Shown here one piece after another: positions 1 through 6,808 of a stretch of 17,565 nucleotides of DNA. Every line of letters begins with the position of its first letter. Within the stretch, counting starts at the first letter, position 1. This stretch comes from Caulobacteraceae bacterium UBA5005 (GTDB lineage: Bacteria > Pseudomonadota > Alphaproteobacteria > Caulobacterales > Caulobacteraceae): NCBI GenBank assembly GCA_002398405.1, contig DGYN01000142.1:917-18481 (forward strand). Direction: 5' to 3'. The translations under genes and the position numbers were made by a program. The notes under the pieces are model-generated. The model saw only the letters and a program-made list of their open reading frames with translations. It did not search any database and had not been told where the DNA came from.

Positions 1-557
1 TGGAAGCCCTCGCCGAACAGGCGGGTATAGAGCGACAGGGGGCTGGTTTCCGGGGTGTTGAAGCTGGTGCCGGTGCGGGTCGAGTAGGACAGGCGCGGCA
101 GGCCGAAGGGGGTCATCTCGATCGAGCGGAAACGCATGCCCGCGCCCATTACGTCCGCGGCCTCAACGTCGAAGGTGATGCGGTCGAAGGTGCCGACGCG
201 TGAGGCGGCGACGCCCGACATGATGGCGGCCTGACCGGTCCAGTGCTGAATGTTGCCCTTGCCGTCGAGCATGACGCGGTAGTCGGTGAACACCGAAGTC
301 TTAGCCTTCAGGGCGCCCAGCGACATGATCTCGGGGGCGAGGTCATAGTCGGCGCCGATCTTGGTCGGCTCCCAGCGCTTGGGCGTCATGCCCAGGCCCC
401 AGAAGTAGGTGCCGAGCCGCACCGGTAGCTTGGCCCCGTCGGCATAGGCGTTGCCGTTGGTGTTGAGGAAAGCGTCGAGGGTGGGGACGCCGACGCAGAA
501 GGCGGCGCCGCCGAACATGCCGCGCATCATCGAGCGGCGGTTGAACTTCATCGTCAT
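1..557 (-). CDS. DUF1552 family Tat-exported protein, copy 1 (C-terminus cut by window edge)
   Basis: About 185 N-terminal residues are visible; the gene runs off the left edge. The start is an ATG sharing one base with the stop of the upstream DUF1592-type gene (TGATG), so the two are translationally coupled; an in-frame ATG two codons later is also possible. The N-terminus has a twin-arginine signal (NRRSMMRG followed by a Gly/Ala-rich hydrophobic stretch), so export across the inner membrane by Tat is expected. The next part (LPVRLGTYFWGLGMTP, HWTGQ, FRSIEMTPFG, YSTRTGTSFNTPETSPLSLY) matches the second copy at 5445-6803 closely, apart from a roughly five-residue gap near residue 55. DUF1552 (PF07586, the HXXSHH family) has no established function and is commonly encoded next to DUF1592-type cytochrome-like proteins, as here. 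The diagnostic histidine motif lies beyond the window edge. Family call is confident; role unknown. Confidence 0.9.
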   Translation of the reverse strand, partial: MTMKFNRRSMMRGMFGGAAFCVGVPTLDAFLNTNGNAYADGAKLPVRLGTYFWGLGMTPKRWEPTKIGADYDLAPEIMSLGALKAKTSVFTDYRVMLDGKGNIQHWTGQAAIMSGVAASRVGTFDRITFDVEAADVMGAGMRFRSIEMTPFGLPRLSYSTRTGTSFNTPETSPLSLYTRLFGEGF

Positions 558-2275
558 CAGGATTTCCCCTTTGAGCTTTCGCTTGGCTTGGCGGCGACAG
601 TTTTCGTTTTCGGAGCCGGCGCCTCGGCGGACGGCAGGACGACGCGATAGAATTCGGGGCTGCCGGCGATCCTGGCCATCATGGCCGGAAGGACGTGGCC
701 GCCGCTGGTAAAGGCCTTGGTCTGGCCGTCGAGATAGGCTTTCTCCCACTCGCTGACCGGGTCGCGGCCTACGCCATAGGCGTAGACGTTGCGCACCACG
801 CAGGCCGGGATTTTCGGATTGTTGCGCAGCACAGGGCCAAGGCCCTTGGCCCCTACAAACTTCACCCCGTCGAGTTCGGCGGTGACATCGATCAGCTCGC
901 CGTTCTCGTAGGGACGCGGCTGGCCCATGGAATCAAAGCGCTCAAGCGAGAGGCCGATCGGGTCCACCAGATTGTGGCAGCCGGCGCAGGACGGCTCGGT
1001 CGCGTGGGCCAGGAGGCGGGCGCGCACAGTCTTGAGAAGCGGGTTTTCGGTCTCGTTCAGGATAGTGAAGTCGACATCATCAGGCGGAAGCGGCGTTTCC
1101 TGGCAAAGGAAGATTTCGTTCAGGGCGACGCCGCGCTTGGTCGGCGAGGTGCGGCCCGGATGGCCGAAGAGGGAGAGGAACGTCACCTGGGTGAGGATGC
1201 CGGCCTGGTCAGCGCTGTCCGGATGGCGATAAGGCCGCCAGGTCCCGCCGGCGGTTCCCAGGAACGGCACGCGGTAGACGGCGGCCAGGGTGCGGTCGAC
1301 GTAGGTGTCTTGGGTGGTGAAGATATCCCGGAAGTCGCCCTTCTTGGCGACCAGAAGGTCGACCAGGGTGCGCAGGGTCTGTTCGCGGGCCGAGTCGACG
1401 ACGCCCTGGCTGTATTTCGGATAGACGCCCGCGTCTTTGGTGACGGTCTCAAACAGCTCCAGCTGCATGACGTCGGTGAAGAAGGCGCGGACTCCGGCCT
1501 CGAGCCTGGGCGAGGCGGTCAGGCGCGCCACCTGGGCGTCGACTCCTTCCTGGGTGTGCAGGGCCCCGGACTCGGCGGCCTTGAGGAGTTCCTCGTCGGG
1601 GGCGGTGTTCCACAGCAGGTACGAAAGACGCTGGGCCTTGGTGTAGCCGTCGAGGCGCAGCTGGCGGCGCCTCGCGGGATCGGGCTCGGCGGTTTCCACC
1701 CGAAACAGGAAGTCGGGCGAGGTCAAGAGGCTGGTGAGGGCCAGCTTCAGGCCGGCGTAATAGTCGTTGGCCTGGGTCGCGCCAGAGCGCGCAAGCGTCA
1801 CGCGACTTGCGACTTCCGCCTCGTCCAGCGGCCGGCGGAAGAGTTTGCGGCCGTATTCACGAACAAAGGCGGCGGTGCAGGCATCGTCCGCAGTCTTGAT
1901 ATCCGCAGGTTTGCAGGTCGCGAACTTGTCCCGGCGCCTGGCGTCCAGAACCTGTTCGGAGATGCCGCGGCCGGCGGCGTAGTACTGCTCAAAGCCGCCG
2001 GTGGTGATCGACAGTTTCGACGAGCCAATGGCCAGGAGGCCATGGCTGCGCATTTCGGGCTCGAACCGGGCGTTGATCGTAATGTCCGCGCCGAACAGGT
2101 CGGCGATGGTCGCGCGGTATTGGGACTCGTTCAGCCTTCGCGTGGCGATGACCACGGCCTCAGCCTTGGCGGTATTGGCCCCCGGGGCCGCGCCTTCGCT
2201 GGTCGCACAGGAGGCGAGCCCGATGGCGCCCGTAAGGACGGCGGCGGAAAGGCCCGCGAGGAGTAAGCTACGCAC
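557..2275 (-). CDS. DUF1592/DUF1588-type putative c-type cytochrome lipoprotein, copy 1
   Basis: This 572-aa exported protein has the module order of planctomycete-type DUF proteins. A DUF1587-like segment (RRLNESQYRATIADLFGAD) starts near residue 46. It is followed by DUF1595-like (FVREYGRKLFRRPL), DUF1592-like, DUF1588-like (HPGRTSPTKRGVALNEIFLC, then CAGCHNLVDPIGLSLERFD) and DUF1585-like (NVYAYGVGRDP) segments. CAGCH at residues 430-434 is a candidate haem c attachment site. The usual extra N-terminal cytochrome domain of planctomycete homologues is absent. The start is GTG at 2275, preceded by a TAGGAGAG ribosome site that overlaps the end of the upstream gene. The signal peptide ends in a lipobox (LASC, Cys23), so a lipoprotein is predicted, unlike copy 2. 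The C-terminal tail is Ala/Pro/Lys/Ser-rich and probably disordered. It is the middle gene of a three-gene leftward operon. Electron-transfer activity is inferred from the motif only. Confidence 0.9.
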   Translation of the reverse strand: MRSLLLAGLSAAVLTGAIGLASCATSEGAAPGANTAKAEAVVIATRRLNESQYRATIADLFGADITINARFEPEMRSHGLLAIGSSKLSITTGGFEQYYAAGRGISEQVLDARRRDKFATCKPADIKTADDACTAAFVREYGRKLFRRPLDEAEVASRVTLARSGATQANDYYAGLKLALTSLLTSPDFLFRVETAEPDPARRRQLRLDGYTKAQRLSYLLWNTAPDEELLKAAESGALHTQEGVDAQVARLTASPRLEAGVRAFFTDVMQLELFETVTKDAGVYPKYSQGVVDSAREQTLRTLVDLLVAKKGDFRDIFTTQDTYVDRTLAAVYRVPFLGTAGGTWRPYRHPDSADQAGILTQVTFLSLFGHPGRTSPTKRGVALNEIFLCQETPLPPDDVDFTILNETENPLLKTVRARLLAHATEPSCAGCHNLVDPIGLSLERFDSMGQPRPYENGELIDVTAELDGVKFVGAKGLGPVLRNNPKIPACVVRNVYAYGVGRDPVSEWEKAYLDGQTKAFTSGGHVLPAMMARIAGSPEFYRVVLPSAEAPAPKTKTVAAKPSESSKGKS

Positions 2276-2288
2276 TTGGGTCGCTCTC

Positions 2289-3491
2289 CTACCGGGCGGT
2301 GTTGAGGGCGATGGGACCCGGCGCCGTCTGGGCGGTCGGACGGTCGGCGGCGGGCGCCTGGGCGGTCGGGGCGGCGGGCGTGGCCGCGACGGGCGCGGTG
2401 ATGATCTCCGCCACGGTCACCTGCCGCGAGCTGTCAGGCATGGCCACGATCGCCGGCTTGCCGTCATAGCGGTAGGCCATGGAGATGTAGGTCTTCTGGC
2501 CCGACGCGGTGGGCTTCCAGTCGGCGTTGCGCTGCAGAGAGTACCAGACCGCTGGGGTGTTCATGAGCATGGTCAGCTCATAGGTCGCGCCGCCGTTGGA
2601 AAGCTCCTGGTACATGTCGGTAACGGCGCGGTAGCCGCCAATGAAGCCATGAATACTGCCGTCCGGCTTGGTTTCGAACCGCATGCGGCCCTGCTCGATC
2701 TTCATCGGGATGTTGTCGACGGAGCGGACGTTGATGTGGCTGGGCGCCCGGGTCTCGATGACGCCGTTGGTCACCTTGGCGGCCACGGTGGACTGTAGCA
2801 TCGAGGGCTCGACGCGGTAGGTGTAGTCGCCGGTGACGTTGCCGGTGGCGTCCTTCACGATCTTGTCGCGCGATTGATAGAAGGCGACGGTCGCGTTGGG
2901 GTCGTTGTCCGGATCATTGCCGGGCCCCGAGACCAGCATCAGGACGGTGAACGAGCCGTCGCGCATGGTTTCCATGACGTACTTGGCGTGGTGGCCTTCC
3001 CAGGTCGGGCCGCGCCAGGTCGAGAAGCAGCCGATCGCCTTGTAGTACTGGTTGTCGATGCCCTTCACCTTGCCGTCGGGGCTGGTGAAGCCGGTGTTGG
3101 GATTGTTATCGAGATCAAAGCCGTAGGCGTGCGGGCCGGAAACCTCGAAGACGCCCGGGTCGGGGATCGTCCAGGGCTGAGCGTAGACGCTGATGTCCGG
3201 CGAGGGGCCGCGGAAGCCGCCGTCGCGCTGACGGGTCGGGCCCTCCGGGTTCATGATCTTTTCGACGTCGGCTTCGGTGCGCCACGGCGTCCAAAGCATC
3301 TTCTTCCAGTCGTTGTCCGGCATGGAGCCCAGCGGGCAGTCGGTGCCGGGATTGCCGACGCCTTCCTTGGCCCCATAGTAGAAGGCTGGCTCGAAGTTGC
3401 TGAAAACGTAGGCCCGGTGCCAGGCGGCCTGAGCCGTCGTGGCGGTGAACAGGGCGGCGCTCGCCACGCCCAGGGCGGCCAATTTCTTCAT
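2289..3491 (-). CDS. uncharacterised exported protein, ~400 aa, copy 1
   Basis: I do not recognise this family. The protein is 400 aa from the ATG at 3491, chosen because it has a good ribosome site (GGAGGAACTG) and opens a clean Sec signal peptide (MKKLAALGV...AQAA, cleavage near residue 23). A longer frame from 3575 would start inside the control palindrome and lacks this logic. It is clearly paralogous to the protein at 6809-8005. Shared landmarks are FEPAFYYGAK near the mature N-terminus, a Cys at residue 52, QPW.(I/V)PDPG, FDLDNNP.TGF.SPDGK at about 125, GIDN.YYKA.GC, a WRGP, a HHA.YV, FY.S(R/K)DK.VKDA, and (P/A).WY(S/A)LQRNAD. The Asp/Asn-rich FDLDNNP segment could bind a metal, and the two conserved cysteines could form a disulphide; both are inference. 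The tail is Ala/Pro/Thr-rich. First gene of the leftward operon, 13 nt before the DUF1592-type gene. Confidence 0.85.
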   Translation of the reverse strand: MKKLAALGVASAALFTATTAQAAWHRAYVFSNFEPAFYYGAKEGVGNPGTDCPLGSMPDNDWKKMLWTPWRTEADVEKIMNPEGPTRQRDGGFRGPSPDISVYAQPWTIPDPGVFEVSGPHAYGFDLDNNPNTGFTSPDGKVKGIDNQYYKAIGCFSTWRGPTWEGHHAKYVMETMRDGSFTVLMLVSGPGNDPDNDPNATVAFYQSRDKIVKDATGNVTGDYTYRVEPSMLQSTVAAKVTNGVIETRAPSHINVRSVDNIPMKIEQGRMRFETKPDGSIHGFIGGYRAVTDMYQELSNGGATYELTMLMNTPAVWYSLQRNADWKPTASGQKTYISMAYRYDGKPAIVAMPDSSRQVTVAEIITAPVAATPAAPTAQAPAADRPTAQTAPGPIALNTAR

Positions 3492-3544
3492 CAGTTCCTC
3501 CGCGCTCACCGGTGTCCCCGGCTCTCTTAAGTCGTTGGTTTTGT

Positions 3545-3572
3545 GATATCGCGAAAGACACGAAGTAGTCAA
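3545..3572 (-). promoter_or_regulatory. predicted housekeeping-sigma promoter of the leftward operon
   Basis: Reading the minus strand, TTGACTA (3572-3566) is followed after 13 nt by GCGATATC (3552-3545). This fits the Caulobacter sigma-73 consensus (TTGaCgS, 10-14 nt, GCtANAWC) at most positions. It would start transcription about 45 nt before the ATG at 3491. The -35 element lies inside the palindrome at 3565-3582, so a protein bound there would block polymerase. Confidence 0.5.
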
Positions 3573-3582
3573 CACAGACTAC
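3565..3582. promoter_or_regulatory. operator-like palindrome, left copy
   Basis: GTAGTC-AACACA-GACTAC is a perfect 6-bp inverted repeat with a 6-nt spacer. Its core TAGTCAACACAGACTA matches the second copy at 3675-3690 at 14 of 16 positions. It overlaps the -35 of the leftward promoter, as expected of a repressor site for a dimeric regulator. No regulator gene is visible in the window. Confidence 0.6.
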
Positions 3583-3652
3583 CTTTCGTCACGCCCCCTT
3601 AGCAGGGTCACGAAGACGCGCCTTGCCCGGTCCTGGAGCAAGTGCAAATTTG

Positions 3653-3680
3653 TTGATTAGGCCAACGAATATGCTAGTCA
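3653..3680 (+). promoter_or_regulatory. tentative promoter of the rightward operon
   Basis: TTGATTA (3653-3659) is followed after 13 nt by GCTAGTCA (3673-3680). The first four bases of the -10 fit the Caulobacter GCtANAWC pattern, the rest poorly. Its -10 would overlap the right-hand palindrome and give a leader of roughly 85 nt before the GTG at 3772. A leftward reading from the same place (TTGACTA at 3681-3675, then GCCTAATC) is also possible, so the assignment is weak. Confidence 0.25.
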
Positions 3681-3690
3681 ACCCGGACTA
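3675..3690. promoter_or_regulatory. operator-like palindrome, right copy
   Basis: TAGTC-AACCCG-GACTA is a 5-bp inverted repeat with a 6-nt spacer. It is in the same orientation as the left copy and differs from it at two spacer positions only. It sits about 82 bp upstream of the rightward operon start; the left copy sits about 74 bp upstream of the leftward one. The paired, nearly symmetric placement suggests that one regulator controls both operons. Confidence 0.6.
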
Positions 3691-3771
3691 TCTTATCACA
3701 CCACCTCGCCGGATGCGAAAGGCTCGACAGAAGCCGATGCAGCAGGCGGGCAGGCCTGGAGGAGCCGACCC

Positions 3772-5448
3772 GTGAAAACTGCCGCGCGTACCGTTTTTGC
3801 GGCCATGGCCCTTTCGGCCGCCAGCCTCGGCATGTTTGGCGGCGCTGTTCCCGCAGTCTCCTCCGAAGGCAATATGGTCGCCACCCGGCGGCTCACCGAA
3901 ACCCAGTACCGTCACACCATCGCCGACCTGTTCGGCGCGGACATCGCGGTCAACGGACGCTTTGAGCCCGAACGGCGCGAGCACGGCCTGCTGGCCATCG
4001 GCGCGACCAAGCTTTCGATCACCGGCGCGGGCTTCGACCAGTACTACAGCATGGCCCGGACCATTTCCGACCAGGTGTTCGACGAAAAGCGCCGCGGCAA
4101 ACTGCCAGCCTGCGTCCCCACTGATCCCAGGAAGGTCGAACGCGCCTGCGTCGAGGGCTTTGTCAGGACCTATGGCGAGCGGCTGTTCCGCCGCCCCCTG
4201 ACGGACGCCGAGGTCGCGGCCCGGGTGGCCGGGGCGGAACGGGGCGGCAATAACGCCGCCGACCATTTCGTCGGCATGGAGCTTGCGCTGACCAGCCTAC
4301 TGGTCGCGCCGGAATATCTGTTCCGCATCGAGACCACCGAGGCCGACCCCAAGCGCAGGGGCGCGAGGCGCCTGGACGGCTACACCAAGGCCTCGCGGCT
4401 TTCTCACCTGCTATGGGACACCACGCCGGACGCCGAGTTGCTGCGCGCGGCAAGGGCCGGCGAACTGCATGACAAAAAGGGCCTGGAGCGCCAGGTCGAG
4501 CGCATGCTCGCCTCGCCCAAGACCGAGGCCGGGGTGCGCGCCTTTTTCAGCGATATGCTGCAGTTCGAATTCTTCGAGACCGTCACCAAGGACGTCACAG
4601 TCTATCCGAAGTTCTCCGCCGCCCTGATGGAGTCAGCCCGCGAGCAGACGTTGAGGACCCTGGTCGATCACCTGGTGACGCGGAACGGCGACTATCGGGA
4701 CATCTTCACCAGCCGCTCGACCTTCATTAACCGCCAGCTGGCCTCAGCCTATCAGACGCCCTTCATTTCGGACGCCGACTGGGTTTCCTACACCGTGCCG
4801 CAGGAGCGCGAGGCCGCGGGCGTCATCACCCAGGTGACCTTCCTGTCACTGTTCTCGCATCCGGGCCGGTCGTCGCCGACCAAGCGCGGCGTGGCGCTCA
4901 ATGAGGTGTTCCTCTGCGAAGAGACGCCGATCCCGCCGGTGGATGTCGACTTCTCCATCGTCAACGACGTGGCCAATCCCCTGCTCAAGACCAACCGCGA
5001 CCGTCTGCTGGCTCACGCCACGGAAGAGACTTGCGCCGGGTGCCACAACCTCTCTGATCCCCTCGGCCTGGCGCTGGAGCGGTTCGACAGCCTGGGCCAG
5101 CACCGCGAGACCGAGAACGGCCAGCCGATCGACGTTTCCGCCAGCCTCGAGGGCAAGAAGTTCACGGGCGCTACGGGCCTTGGCCTTCTGATGCACGACA
5201 ACCCCCGCGCCGCGCGCTGCATCGTGCGCAACGTCTATGCCTATGGAGTCGGCCGCGCCCCGGGGGAGGCCGAGGAGCGCTACCTTTCCGACCAGACCAA
5301 GGCCTTCGCCCGCGACGGCTACAAGCTGCCCGCGCTCCTGCGCCGCGTCGTCACGAGCGACGCCTTCTTCGCCCTTCCGCCCGTCGCGCCCGCGGCCCAA
5401 CCGCCGGCCCGGGTCGCCTCGATCCGCACCCCTGGAGACCAGCCATGA
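3772..5448 (+). CDS. DUF1592/DUF1588-type putative c-type cytochrome, copy 2
   Basis: A 558-aa paralogue of the protein at 557-2275 with the same module order. It has DUF1587-like TRRLTETQYRHTIADLFGAD (residues 38-57), DUF1595-like FVRTYGERLFRRPL, and a DUF1592-like region. The DUF1588-like part contains HPGRSSPTKRGVALNEVFLC and CAGCHNLSDPLGLALERFD, with candidate haem motif CAGCH at 421-425. DUF1585-like NVYAYGVGRAP follows. The start is GTG at 3772, set by a strong GGAGGAG ribosome site 7 nt upstream. The signal peptide (MKTAARTVFAAMALSAASL...) has no lipobox, so this copy should be soluble in the periplasm or secreted. Its stop overlaps the next gene's start by four bases (ATGA). The C-terminal tail is Pro/Ala-rich. 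Haem binding and redox function are inferred from the motif; the substrate is unknown. Confidence 0.92.
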   Translation: MKTAARTVFAAMALSAASLGMFGGAVPAVSSEGNMVATRRLTETQYRHTIADLFGADIAVNGRFEPERREHGLLAIGATKLSITGAGFDQYYSMARTISDQVFDEKRRGKLPACVPTDPRKVERACVEGFVRTYGERLFRRPLTDAEVAARVAGAERGGNNAADHFVGMELALTSLLVAPEYLFRIETTEADPKRRGARRLDGYTKASRLSHLLWDTTPDAELLRAARAGELHDKKGLERQVERMLASPKTEAGVRAFFSDMLQFEFFETVTKDVTVYPKFSAALMESAREQTLRTLVDHLVTRNGDYRDIFTSRSTFINRQLASAYQTPFISDADWVSYTVPQEREAAGVITQVTFLSLFSHPGRSSPTKRGVALNEVFLCEETPIPPVDVDFSIVNDVANPLLKTNRDRLLAHATEETCAGCHNLSDPLGLALERFDSLGQHRETENGQPIDVSASLEGKKFTGATGLGLLMHDNPRAARCIVRNVYAYGVGRAPGEAEERYLSDQTKAFARDGYKLPALLRRVVTSDAFFALPPVAPAAQPPARVASIRTPGDQP

Positions 5449-6803
5449 GATCCATGAGCTTCAACCGCCGCTCAATGATGCGCGGCCTACTCGGCGGCGG
5501 CGCGGTCGCCGTGGGCATCCCGATGCTGGACGCCTTCCTCAACGAGAACGGCAACGCCTTTGCCGACGGCGCGAGGCTGCCGGTGCGATTTGGGACCTAT
5601 TTCTGGGGCCTGGGCCTCACCCCGGTTGTGGGCGGGGGCTCGCGTTGGGTGCCGACCAAGGCCGGGGCCGGTTATGAGATCACCCCGGAACTGCAGTCGC
5701 TGGGCAAGCTCCGGGACAAGGTATCCGTCTTCTCGGGCTTCCGGGTGCACCTGGACGGCAAGCCGAACCTGCAGCATTGGACCGGCCAGTGCGCGGTGCT
5801 CTCCGGCCAGGCCACCGGCCGCATCGGCGTTTTCGAGGGCCCGAGTTTCGACATCGCCATGGCCGAACAGCTGGGCGGCGGCACGCGCTTCCGCTCCCTG
5901 GAACTGACCCCCTTCGGCAATCCGCGCCTCTCCTATTCGACCCGCAACGGCCAGAGCTTCAACACGCCGGAAACGAGCCCGCTGTCGCTCTATACCCGCG
6001 TGTTTGGCGAAGGATTCCAGGACCCCAACAATCCCAACTGGAAGCCGGACCCTTCGATCATGCTGCGCCAGAGCGTGCTGTCGGCCGTGACCGACCAGCG
6101 CCAGACCCTGCTCAGCCAGGCCGGGGCGGCGGACAAGGCCAAGCTCGACCAGTACTTCACCTCGCTGCGTCAGATGGAGCAGCAGCTCGAGATCGAAAGC
6201 CAGCGTCCGGCCAAGTGCGAAAGCTGCGTCGTCCCCACCGCGCCCGCCGAGGAGAAGCGGGCCGGCATCATCGATACGGTCAACAAGAACAACAAGCTGA
6301 TGGCCAACCTGATGGCCATGGCCTTGGCCTGCAACCAGACCAAGATCTTCAACGTCGTCCACACCTCGGCCACCTCCGAGGCCTACCTGCCGGGCGATAC
6401 CGCCATCTATCACCTGCACACCCATGATGAGCCGGTGGACACCGCGCTCGGCTACCAGCCGATCTCCTCCAAACTCGCGGAGCTCTCGTTCCGGGGCTAC
6501 GCCGAGTTCATGGAGAGCCTGGAGGCGGTGAAGGAGGGAGACGGCACGCTCTTGGACAACAGCCTGCTGATGGGCTTCTCCGACACCGGCTACGCCAAGA
6601 TCCACTCCACTGACAACATCCCGATGTTCCTCGGCGGCGGCGCGGGCGGGCGACACAAGGGCGGGGTCCACGTGGTCGGCAACGGCGATCCGGTGAGCCG
6701 GGTCTCCCTCACCGCCCAGCAGCTGGCCGGAATGCCGGTGGGCGAGTTTGGCGTCCGCGCCATGAAGACCTCCAAGACCATCACCGAAGTCGTGAAGGGC
6801 TGA
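5445..6803 (+). CDS. DUF1552 family Tat-exported protein, copy 2
   Basis: A complete 452-aa DUF1552 protein. The ATG overlaps the upstream stop (ATGA) and follows a GGAGA ribosome site. The N-terminus carries a twin-arginine signal (FNRRSMMRGLLGGGAVAVG), implying folded export to the periplasm. Conserved blocks shared with copy 1 include LPVRFGTYFWGLG, HWTGQ, FRSLELTPFG and SFNTPETSPLSLY. The family's HXXSHH signature appears here as HLHTHD (residues 323-328), with Thr for Ser and Asp for the last His. A CESC pair lies mid-protein. The C-terminal third (NSLLMGFSDTGYAKIHSTDNIP, then FLGGGAGGRHKGG) has the usual DUF1552 look. It is encoded between its DUF1592-type partner and the 398-aa exported protein, 5 nt before the latter. 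The family has no proven activity; partnership with the DUF1592-type protein is inferred from constant adjacency. Confidence 0.92.
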   Translation: MRSMSFNRRSMMRGLLGGGAVAVGIPMLDAFLNENGNAFADGARLPVRFGTYFWGLGLTPVVGGGSRWVPTKAGAGYEITPELQSLGKLRDKVSVFSGFRVHLDGKPNLQHWTGQCAVLSGQATGRIGVFEGPSFDIAMAEQLGGGTRFRSLELTPFGNPRLSYSTRNGQSFNTPETSPLSLYTRVFGEGFQDPNNPNWKPDPSIMLRQSVLSAVTDQRQTLLSQAGAADKAKLDQYFTSLRQMEQQLEIESQRPAKCESCVVPTAPAEEKRAGIIDTVNKNNKLMANLMAMALACNQTKIFNVVHTSATSEAYLPGDTAIYHLHTHDEPVDTALGYQPISSKLAELSFRGYAEFMESLEAVKEGDGTLLDNSLLMGFSDTGYAKIHSTDNIPMFLGGGAGGRHKGGVHVVGNGDPVSRVSLTAQQLAGMPVGEFGVRAMKTSKTITEVVKG

Positions 6804-6808
6804 TCCTG

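Noticed and set aside
695..2266. Long plus-strand open frame (523 codons) opposite the first DUF1592-type gene
   Set aside because: Antisense shadow in GC-rich DNA: the minus-strand frame has clear family motifs, a ribosome site and a signal peptide, while this frame shows only low-complexity Gly/Arg/Ala sequence.
2328..2369. Repeated CTGGGCGGTCGG (12 bp, 30 bp apart)
   Set aside because: It encodes repeated Pro-Thr-Ala-Gln in the disordered tail of the exported protein; ordinary low-complexity coding, not a regulatory repeat.
3492..3575. Upstream extension of the 400-aa exported protein
   Set aside because: It would place coding sequence across the predicted promoter and palindrome and bury the signal peptide; the ATG at 3491 has a clear ribosome site.
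5487..6671. Minus-strand open frame (394 codons) opposite the second DUF1552 gene
   Set aside because: Shadow of a well-supported gene; no recognisable domain, and composition typical of reverse-frame translation.
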